DNA of 64,000 nt from Bos javanicus. Its lineage: Eukaryota; Chordata; Mammalia; Artiodactyla; Bovidae. The notes under the pieces were generated by a model. That model saw nothing but the letters and a program-made list of their open reading frames with translations. It did not search any database and was not told where the DNA came from. The position numbers and the translations under genes are program-made. How positions within the stretch are numbered: position 1 is the stretch's first letter; each line of letters starts with the position of its first letter. Of the stretch, positions 55,986 through 64,000 are shown in pieces. Location: the NCBI RefSeq assembly GCF_032452875.1, contig NC_083885.1:65145625-65209624 (forward strand). The letters run 5' to 3'.

Positions 55986-58900
55986 CTGAAGGGAATCCAA
56001 TATACAAATGAGGCCTATTAGTAATGCCAACACAGAAGAAACAAAATCGCCAAGCAAGCAGGAAGAGGAAGATGGAAATGTTAACCCCTGATACCCTCCT
56101 GTGGTTTGGCTGGAGGTATATGGTCCTGAGAACCTCCTCTAAAGTGCCACAGAGCGTAATGACAGAACACCAAGCACTGACAGAGTGGGGAGCAGTGGGA
56201 ACTCACATGTGGCTGGTGGAGTGCCAGAAGGCCAACCACACTGGAAACTGTTGGGTGCTTTTTCTTCAAGTTAAAGATACACCTATCCCATGTCTGAGTC
56301 AACCCAATTCTGGGTATACACCCAACATAACTGCTCATAGTGGTTATGTTTATAATGTTAAAAAAAAAATGCTTTGGTCACCTGATGCGAAGAGCCAACT
56401 CATTGAAAAAGACCCTACTATTGGGAAAGATTGAAGGCAATGGGAGAATGGGGTGGCAGAGGATGAGATGGTTAGATAGCACCACCGATTCAACAGACAT
56501 GAATCTGAACAAACTCCGGGAGACATTGAAGGACAGAGGAGCCTGGTGTGCTGCAGTCCATGGGGTTGCAAAGGGTCAGACACGACTGAGCGACTGAATG
56601 ACAACTACTGATGTTCATCAACAGGAGAAGAAATAACATAAACTTTAACATATTACTACAATGAGATATTATACAGTATGAAAGCATCACACTCCAAGCA
56701 ACTGCAACCACATGAATTTGACTTAACCTAAATCAAATCCCTTACGATTATACAGTGGAAGTGACAAATAGATTCAAGAGATTAGATCTGAGAGATAGAG
56801 TGCCTGATGAACTACGGACGGAGGTTTGTGACATTGTACAGGAGACAGGGATCAAGATCATCCCCAAGAAAAAGAAATGCAAAAAAGCAAAATGGCTGTC
56901 TGAGGAGGGCTTACAAATAGCTGTGAAAAGAAGAGAAGCTAAAGGCAAAGGAGAAAAGGAAAAATATACCCATTTGAATGCAGAGTTCCAAAGAACAGCA
57001 AGGAGAGATAAGAAAGCCTTCCTCAGTGATCAGTGCAAAGAAACAGATGAAAATAATAGAAAGGGAAAGACTAGAGATCTCTTCAAGAAAATTTAGAGAT
57101 ACTGAGGGAACATTTCATGCAAAGAAAGAAAAAGTGAAGTCGCTCAGTCGTGTCCGACTCTGCGACCCCATGGGCTGTAACCCATCAGGCTCTTCCATCC
57201 ATGGGATTCTCCAGGCAAGAATACTGGAGTGGGTTGCCATTTCCTTCTCCAGGGGATTTTCCCAACCCAGGGATTGAACCCAGGTCTCCCACATTGCAGG
57301 CAGACGCTTTTACCGTCTGAGCCACCAGGGAAGATGGGCACAATAAAGGACAGAAATGGTATGGACCTAACAGAAACAGAAGATGTTAAGAAGAGGTGGC
57401 AAGAATACACAGAAGAACTATACAAAAAAGATCTTCATGACCCAGATAATCACGATGGTATGATCACTCACCTAGAGCCAGACATCTTGAAACTTGAAGT
57501 CAAGTGGGCTTTAGGAAGCATCACTTTGAACAAAGCTAGTGGAGGTGATGAAATTCCAGTTGAGCTATTTCAAAACCTGAACGATGATGCTGTGAAAGTG
57601 CTGCATTCAATATGCAAGCAAACTTTGGAAAACTCAGCAGCGGCCACAGGACTGGAAAAGGTCAGTTTTCATTCCAGTCCCAAAGAAAGGCAATGCCAAA
57701 GAATGCTCAAACTACTGCACAATTGCACTCATCTCACGTTAGTAAAGTAATGCTCAAAATTCTCCAAGCCAGGCTTCAACAGTACGTGAACTGTGAACTT
57801 CCAGATGTTCAAGCTGGATTTAGAAAAGGCAGAGGAACCAGAGATCAAATTGCCAACATCTACTGGATCATCAAAAAAGCAAGAGAGTTCCAGAAAAAAA
57901 CATCTATTTCTGCTTTGTTGACTATGCCAAAGCCTTTGACTGTGTGGATTACAACAAACTCTGGAAAATTCTTAAAGGGATGGGAATACCAGGCCATCTG
58001 ACTGGCCTCTTGAGAAATCTGTATGCAGGTCAGGAAGCAACAGTTAGAACTGGACATGGAACAACAGACTGGTTCCAAGTTGGGAAAGGAGTAGGTAGAG
58101 GCTGTATATTGTCACCCTGCTTATTTAACTTATGTGCAGAGTACATCATGAGAAACGCTGGGCTGGAAGAAGCACAAGATGGAATAAAGGTTGCTAGGAG
58201 AAATATCAATAATCTCAGATATGCAGATGACACCACCCTTATGGCAGAAAGTGAAAAAGAATGAAAGAGCCTCTTGATAAAAGTGAAAGAGGAGAGTGAA
58301 AAAGTTGGCTTAAAGCTCAACATTCAGAAAACGAAGATCATGGCATCTGATCCCATCACTTCATGGCAGATAGATGGGGAAACAGTGGAAACAGTGTCAG
58401 ACTTTATTTTTTGGGCTCCAAAACCACTGCAGACAGTGACTGCAGCCATGAAATTAAAAGATGCTTGCTCCTTGGAAGAAAAGTTATGACCAACCTAGAT
58501 AGCATATTAAAAAGCAGAGATGTTACTTTGCCAACAAAGGTCCGTCTAGTCAAGGCTATGGTTTTTCCTGTGGTCATGTATGCATGTGAGAGTTGGACTA
58601 TAAAGAAAGCTTAGCACCGAAGAATTTATGCCTTTGAATTGTGGTGTTGGAGAAAACTCTTGAGAGTCCCTTGGACTGCAAGGAGATCCAACCAGTTCAT
58701 CCTAAAGGAAATCAGTCCTGAATATTCATTGGAAGGACTGATGCTGAAGCTGAAACTCTAATACTTTGGCCATCTGATGTGAAGAATTGACTCATCTGAA
58801 AAGACCCTGATGCTGGGAAAGATTGAAGGTGGGAGGAGAAGGGGATGACAGACGATGAGATGCTTGGATGACATCATCGACTCGATGGACATGAGTTTGA

Positions 58901-61118
58901 GTAAACTCTGGGCATTGGTGATGGACAGGGAGGCCTGGCGTGCTGCAGTCCATGGGGTCCCAAAGAGACTAAGCAACTGAACTGAACTGAATGAATCTCA
59001 CAGACATCCCGATGATCAATAAGGAGATAAGAGGAAAACACACTATGAAGTTCTGTTTCACCTACTCATAAATAGTAAAAATTCCTTGTTGTACTGGTGG
59101 TTATGTTTGTAAGAGGTCGTATGGACTAAGAAGGCCTGCAGGAGCCTCCTAAGGTCAGGATCTTGACCTGATGGTAGTTATTTGGATTTATTCATGTGTC
59201 AAAATTCATCAAGCTAAGGCCTTAAGAGTCATGAACACTGATATGTGTAAATTAAACTTCAGTTTAAAAAAACAAAAAGAATAAGGGGGGTGAATGGAAG
59301 TGTAATGTAGGCCTTTCTTCTACAAACAGCCTCTGAGAAGCTGGTTGTACAGATAGTCACACTGATCAGAGGCCATTCTAGAGCTCAGGGAGTGGGGGCA
59401 GGGGGCGGAGGATAAGAGATGATAAGAATGCCCAAGAAGGTGGGAGATGTTTCTAATTCAGGAATTTGTCATGGGAAGGACAGAGGGAAATGAGAAGAAA
59501 GGCTTCAAGTGGCAATCAGATGCAGATGAGTCTGAAAGGATTGAGTGAAGGGAAAGAGAAGCAAGCAGTCTTTATTTCCAACATGAATTTTCTCATAGGC
59601 TGAGGTCAGCAGGTGGAGAGTGGTGAGGGTTTGAGGTGAGGTGAGTGGCTGGGAGAGTTGGTGTAGGAGACAGAGCAGAAGTGCAGCGATCATGGGGTGT
59701 GCAGTATCATGCAGACAAGAGATGATGAGAGAGGTGGACCGGGGTGTCATTCAGGAAGGGGATGGAGTCAGGAATGATGTGGGGTATATAAGGGATAAGA
59801 ACTAGATTGTTTGCATATAATGAACAAGACCTGGGCAGGGCTGCACAAGGGATCTAATGATTGTTCAAAGCTGGTTCTGGCCTTTTCAACTTCTGGGTGT
59901 AACTTGCATCCCCAGAGAGGTCTCAATAAGAAGCTTCCCCAGAATTTCAGAGGCAACAGTCCCTCCCAGTCTGCAGTGAGCACCGCTGCCTGGATCTTGG
60001 CAATCCACCTGGGGAAGTGCTTGGGGAAAGTGCTCTCTTCACCATCCGTAGCTCTCGTCCAGGATGCAAGAGGCAGGTTAGCTCTGTTTTGGAAACGGGA
60101 TACCCTGTTTGTGGAGATACAGAACAAAGGTGTTTTGTAAAGACTATGAAGACTCTCTCTCGAGTGTGGTTTTTAGGGTGGAAGGTCTCAGAATAACGGC
60201 ACTCCCACGCATGACAAAAAGTGCTGCCCCGGGTCCTGAAACCAAGGCACAAACACCAGCCTCGGGCAACGTCTACACAACAGCCTCCATCCTGTAGAAT
60301 CCAAAACCTGCGCACGTGCAGCCACGGGACCCCTGGAAAAGACACCCACTCTTCCCATAGACGTTCTCTGATTAATCTAAGTCCATGTGTCTCACCAGGT
60401 GATGCCGGATTCTCACCACAGGCCAGTTCAAATCAGGTCTCAGATCCCTATCATGGGAATCTTTTACAGGGGCCTCAGGCGGAGCCCCTGCTGAGTGCTG
60501 GGGCAAGAGGTCACTTTCTGTCATAAAAACACCTTCACAGAAAGGGCATGACATAGACACGCTGAAAAGAGTAGAGATAAGAAATCTGAGGGTCTCAGAG
60601 AGAAGCACTGAGGTGCCCACTCCTACCCAATGCTGTTGTGAAAAGACAGTGACCCGAGCAGACTCACAGAGAGAAGTCAGGGTGAGACCCAGAGCCAGGG
60701 TGCGAATCTGCCTGTGGATTCTCCCAGGTCCTGGGGACAGGTCCTCAGGACACCCTGCTCCCAGGAGCCCCACTTCCTCCCGCCAGGAGGACCAGGCTTC
60801 TTGCTCAACCATCCATGTTGGAGACAAAGGGAGAGCAAGTGGGAGGAAGCAAGCCCAGAACATGGCGAGGAAGATTGGTTGGGGGTGGGGGGGGGGGGGT
60901 GGCTCCACCATCCAGGCCTCGAGAGGATGGAACCCAGAAGGAGGCTGCAGAACTCCCACCCCTGCCACCACGGAGGTGAAGAGCAACTTACCCAGTGAGA
61001 CCAGGAGCCTGGAGGTCTCCAGCACCACCTCCTGGTACAGGGTCCTCTGAGTCAGGTCCAGTAATTTCCACTCCTGCCGGGTGAAGGTCACAACCACATC
61101 CTTGAGGATCACTGGTGC
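54952..61118 (-). CDS. KZFP gene 3: KRAB-A, KRAB-B and 8 fingers, ZNF264/ZNF805/ZNF543-like
   Basis: Three exons are visible on the minus strand: 61118-60992 (KRAB-A, 127 bases), 60104-60009 (KRAB-B, 96 bases) and 55985-54952 (spacer and fingers, stop TAA). Junction phases agree (1 and 1), giving 418 residues after the missing first exon. KRAB text TLYQEVVLETSRLLVSLG, the KRAB-B PVSKTELTCLL, and spacer DDKAKTKTTET match what I remember of the ZNF264/ZNF805/ZNF543 clade, so a related repressor role through TRIM28 is expected; no symbol is given. The first exon and promoter were not found up to 64000; an ATG in frame just upstream of the KRAB acceptor (61145) is a weaker alternative start. BovB and L1 copies fill the long last intron. 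The dead exon at 5943-6560 belongs to the same clade. Confidence 0.82.
55986..56375 (+). other. Gene 3 last intron, L1 3' text
   Basis: 56200-56375 looks like sense L1 3' UTR ('ctgggtatacacccaacata'), continuing at 56601-56726 after a BovB. The rest is single-copy intron. Confidence 0.45.
56376..56600 (+). mobile_element. BovB 3' tail fragment
   Basis: 'ggtcacctgatgcgaagagc' to 'cagacacgactgagcgactg'; interrupts the L1. Confidence 0.85.
56727..58990 (+). mobile_element. BovB LINE, about 2.05 kb plus a nested SINE
   Basis: Starts at the end of the endonuclease domain, carries linker, RT (YADD kept: RYADDTTLMAESE) and 3' end, with frameshifts and a stop after the YADD block. Bov-tA at 57127-57334 is nested in the linker. 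The whole copy is antisense in gene 3's last intron. Confidence 0.9.
57127..57334 (-). mobile_element. Bov-tA SINE nested in BovB
   Basis: 'gaagtcgctcagtcgtgtcc' to 'ccgtctgagccaccaggga'; host BovB 'gatgggcacaataaagg' resumes directly. Confidence 0.88.
58991..60008 (+). other. Intron of gene 3 with L1 3' end
   Basis: 58995-59275 is L1 3' UTR-like ('gtcaaaattcatcaagctaa') with a poly-A end. 59280-60008 is single-copy and without exon signs. Confidence 0.5.
60009..60104 (-). CDS. Gene 3 KRAB-B exon
   Basis: 96 bases between 'tctccacaaacag' and donor GTGGAT, phase 1 both sides. It reads GYPVSKTELTCLLHPGRELR and continues to SPSTSPG. The Pro-Val-Ser-Lys-x-Glu-Leu start is the usual KRAB-B form; the Leu-Glu-x-Gly-x-Glu-Pro-Trp core is eroded (Leu-His-Pro-Gly-Arg-Glu-Leu). 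Confidence 0.75.
60992..61118 (-). CDS. Gene 3 KRAB-A exon
   Basis: 127 bases between 'ttgacttgccag' and GTAAGT, phase 0 in and 1 out. It reads APVILKDVVVTFTRQEWK, then LLDLTQRTLYQEVVLETS and RLLVSL. Asp-Val and Glu-Trp are kept; the conserved Met of Val-Met-Leu-Glu is Val and Phe-Glu before Asp-Val is Leu-Lys. TRIM28 binding is plausible but not certain. Confidence 0.88.
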
Positions 61119-62035
61119 CTGGCAAGTCAAACAGAGTAGCATCATGCGCTTTGGGGTGTTGGGTGGGATCAGAGCCTGCTTACTTCAGGTGTTCACCTCA
61201 GGCCTTTCCAGCCTGCTGTACTTGGGAGCACAGCTTCTGGTGGCGGACGGACAAGGTGTGAGTTTCAACTAACTTGAGAGCTGCGTAACCTGGTGCAGGT
61301 AACACTTCTGAGCCTCAAGTTTCTCGTCTATAAAGCATTCTGGAAAATAACAGAACCTAACTTTGAAGAGGTGGGGATCGAAGGAGATGAAAGGTAACAA
61401 AAGTCCCTCAGAGCAAACCAAGGGCCCCGTGAAAGCCCGCTATGACCATTGTTTTTAATGATAATTTCTCCTCTTTGCCCCTCTAAGGCCCTGGAAAATC
61501 TCAACCAGCACCCAGCTCTGCACAAAAAAGCTAGATCCCAAGCAAATGGGTGCAGGTAGTACTTTAGCTGGAACTAGAAAGATCAGGACTGCTTCAAAGA
61601 AGAGGTGGTATTTGAGCAAAGATCTGAGCAATGCACAGGGATGAACTGGAGGCCATCCTGAGCGGGGAGGACTGCGAGGGCAAAGGCTGGGAAGTCGGTA
61701 AGAGTCTGGCGAGTGGAGGACGGTGCAGCTGGAGGGCAGTGAGCTGGGGAAGGATGGAGGGGAAGGGGACACACACTCCACACGGAGGGTGTCGGAGGGA
61801 CAACTGCAGGGGGCCATGCTGGGGTCTGAACTGATTCCAAGGGTCATGAGTGCCCACCAGCTCACAAGCAGCTAGTGAGCTCATTACATATAGGGCCGGC
61901 CCTGTTCCAGGCCCAGGGATAAAGCAGCAAACAGGGATTCACAGATTCTCAATAAGCAACTGAATAACTGAGCAAGACAACATCAGCTGGCTCTAAGGAT
62001 TCTGATGATGAGAAAACGGAGTGGGGGGCAGAGGG
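61119..62035. other. Upstream intron of gene 3 with MIR
   Basis: 61270-61400 is MIR-like ('ctgagcctcaagtttctcgt'). Rest is single-copy. A poly-G run at 60880-60899 lies just inside the previous intron. No first exon seen. Confidence 0.45.
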
Positions 62036-62390
62036 GCGGCTTCCCTCATGGTTCAGTGGTAAAAAAATCCACCTACCAATGCGGGAAACACCCGTTTGAT
62101 CCCTGGTCCAAGAGGATCCCACATGCCTCAGAACAACTAGGCCCAGGCATCACACTCAGTCTGTGCTCTAGAGCCCAGGAGCTGCAACTACTGAGCTCAT
62201 GTGCTTAAACTACAGAGGTCCCAGCGCCTGGAGTCTGGGCTCTGCAACAACAGAAGCCTTTGCAATAAGAAGCCTGCACACCACAAAAAAGAGTAGCTCC
62301 GGCTCACCGCAAGCAGAAAAAGCCTGTGCAGCAACAAAGACCCAGAACAGCCAAAAATAAATAAAACTATTAAAAAAAAAAAAAAAGAAA
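62036..62390 (+). mobile_element. tRNA-type SINE (CHR-like)
   Basis: 'ggcttccctcatggttcagt' head, repeated body units, poly-A tail. Closely related to the copy at 6069-6433. Confidence 0.82.
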
Positions 62391-62402
62391 ACAGAGTGGG
62401 AA

Positions 62403-62730
62403 GATTAGAGAAAGTGAAAGTGAAAGTCGCTCAGTCATGTCCGACTCTTTGCAACCCCTTGGACTACACAGTCCATGGAATTCTCCAGGCCAGAATACTG
62501 GAGTGGGTAGCCTTTCCCTTCTCCAGGGGATATTCCCAACCCAGAGATCGAACCCAGGTCTCCCGCATTGTGGGCAGATTCTCTACCAGCTGAGTCACAA
62601 TGGAAGCCCAAGAATACTGGAGTGGGTAGCCTGTCCCTTCTCTAGGGGATCTTCCTAACCCAGGAATCGAGCCGGGGTCTCCTGCATCGCAGGCAGATTC
62701 TTTACCAACTGAGCTATCAGGGATCAGGGA
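62403..62730 (-). mobile_element. Bov-tA SINE followed by a second partial unit
   Basis: 62403-62610 is a full minus-strand Bov-tA. 62611-62730 repeats its tRNA-proximal half ('aagaatactggagtgggtag' onward), a partial tandem duplication. Confidence 0.82.
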
Positions 62731-63089
62731 AGCGCATAGTTTGGGAGCAAATGTGAGAAGCCCTCTCTGAGGAAGGGCCACACAAACAAACAGCAAATAC
62801 ACAAGACAATTACTGGCGGTGACTGGGGCTGTGACAAGAGCAAACAGTGTCACACGCTGGAGAGAATCCTGGGACCTGCTGCGTGTTGACATTCAAAGGC
62901 TCCCACAAGGCCCCACCACCCTATCTTTAATCACCTCACTTTTCACATGAAAGGAAATGTCTTTAACAGAAGGATGAATTTGCTGCTGAAAATGGCAAGC
63001 TAGTTTTGCATAAGCAGATGGCAATTGCCAAGATGAATCCAGTGACCTTCCTGGCTCCCAGCCCACCCCAGGATCCCCCTAGCAGAGGA
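62731..63089. other. Spacer, nothing recognised
   Basis: Single-copy sequence in the upstream intron of gene 3. Confidence 0.45.
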
Positions 63090-63300
63090 GCAGTGAGGTG
63101 GCGCTAGTGGTAAAGAACCTGCCTGCCAACTCAGGAGACGCAAGACGCGAGCTCAAACCCTGGGTCGAGAAGATCCCCTGGGGTGGGAAATGGCACCCCA
63201 TCCCAGGATTTTTGCCTGGAGAATGCCATGGACAGAGGTGCCTGGCGGCCGGCAGTCCATGGGGACACAGGAGCGAACGAGGTCTGCCACGACTGACTAT
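63090..63300 (+). mobile_element. Bov-tA SINE
   Basis: 'gaggtggcgctagtggtaaa' to 'gcaggtctgccacgactgac'-type end. Confidence 0.8.
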
Positions 63301-64000
63301 CCTGACTCTAAAAATGCTGCACACACTGTGCATCTGTCCCCAGGCTCTCCTTCTTCCTGCAGGCCTCACCTGGACACAGCCTGAGACCAGGGGAACCCCA
63401 AGACCTGATTCCCCGGCGGGGGTGGGGTGTCCCTAAGATCATTCTAGGACAAGGGGCTCTGCTCCTGAATTGTCTGGAGCGGTGCTACCTGGCTGGATCC
63501 TGGGCAACACTCTCTTTGATCACCATAAGCCAGGAGAAGGAAATGTTAATATCCTCATTAACCCCAAGGGATGGGAGACAAGGGCAGGGATGGGAGACAA
63601 GGGCAGCGATGAGACCTGCTCAAGGTCACAGCCCTGGGAGGGACACAGACACAACACACACTGAAGTCTCCATCCTGTTGCTTGAGTGCTTTCCTCAAAG
63701 CGCTCCATTCAGGTGGTCCAGAGACAGAGACGGTCTGAGACAGCCCATTTCTCTAGCACTGCCGTTAGGACAAGCCTAGGGAAAAAGACCTCCTTCGACC
63801 CTAGAAATCAGAGTAACGGAAGAGCCATAACTAGCATTTCCTGAGCGTCTCTGGGTGCACTGTGCTGCATTCAGTGGTTTTCACACCCTGCCCTACTCAT
63901 CTCTCACCAGAACGCAGAAAGAATATGCTGGGATTAACCCCATTTCACAGCACAGGAAACTGTGGAGTCAGGACCTAGCAACCTTCCCCATTAGTGGGCA
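63301..64000. other. Spacer with MIR at the right edge
   Basis: 63835-63975 is MIR-like ('ataactagcatttcctgagc', 'aaccccatttcacagcacag'). 63570-63605 holds a short tandem pair 'gggatgggagacaagggca'. No KZFP promoter motif seen here. Confidence 0.5.

Noticed and set aside
60372..60991. Minus-strand frame continuing past the gene 3 KRAB box
   Set aside because: KRAB-A ends at a GTAAGT donor in the usual place; the frame beyond has no family similarity and the KRAB-B exon lies at 60009-60104.
63370..63446. First exon of gene 3
   Set aside because: A minus-strand ATG and GTGAGG donor exist, but the donor is phase 1 whereas KRAB-A needs phase 0, and no promoter motif or CpG enrichment is near.

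Overview
The window is ruminant nuclear DNA. The diagnostic signal is the repeat content: about a dozen BovB (RTE) LINE copies, many Bov-tA and Bov-A2 SINEs, older tRNA-type (CHR-like) SINEs, L1, L2 and MIR. I cannot tell cattle from yak, buffalo, sheep or goat by eye. The single-copy content is a cluster of KRAB-C2H2 zinc-finger genes (KZFPs). Their exon structure and peptide signatures fit the cluster that lies on human 19q13.43 (cattle chromosome 18 by general knowledge; this placement is inference).

Layout. 1-1.7 kb: CpG-rich promoter and first coding exon (MTPAQ) of a KZFP running leftwards out of the window. 1.7-19.7 kb: repeat-packed spacer with BovB, SINEs, L1, and at 5.7-6.6 kb the remains of a dead KZFP (a plus-strand exon start next to inverted, decayed fingers). 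19.7-26.9 kb: KZFP gene 1, minus strand, 3 coding exons, 435 aa, 8 fingers, with a second promoter-like element and an in-phase candidate first exon inside its intron 1. 27-33.5 kb: nested and inverted BovB copies. 34.4-41.6 kb: KZFP gene 2, plus strand, 4 coding exons, 456 aa, 10 fingers, in an island with no BovB or young SINE; a solo LTR sits antisense in its last intron. 41.6-50.6 kb: L1, a near full-length BovB broken by a SINE and a solo LTR, and another solo LTR nested in a SINE. 50.6-51.2 kb: a promoter and open first exon with no gene body visible. 51.2-54.9 kb: L1, L2 and MIR spacer. 54.9-61.1 kb: KZFP gene 3, minus strand, KRAB-A, KRAB-B and an 8-finger exon, first exon not found. 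61.1-64 kb: its upstream intron.

How it works together. KRAB-C2H2 proteins are nuclear repressors: the finger array binds a DNA target, often a transposable element, and the KRAB box recruits TRIM28/KAP1 and heterochromatin factors. The three intact genes have different finger arrays, so different targets are expected. A shared motif, ACTACATTACCCAG, stands at all five KZFP-type promoters seen here. It matches the known ACTAYRNNNCCCR class bound by ZNF143/THAP11 and suggests common activation of the cluster.

I found no wholly new molecular system. The best leads are the shared promoter motif and its orphan copies, the in-phase alternative first exon of gene 1, the dead head-to-head KZFP, and a BovB insertion whose 5' half is inverted in two separate blocks yet is framed by one target-site duplication.
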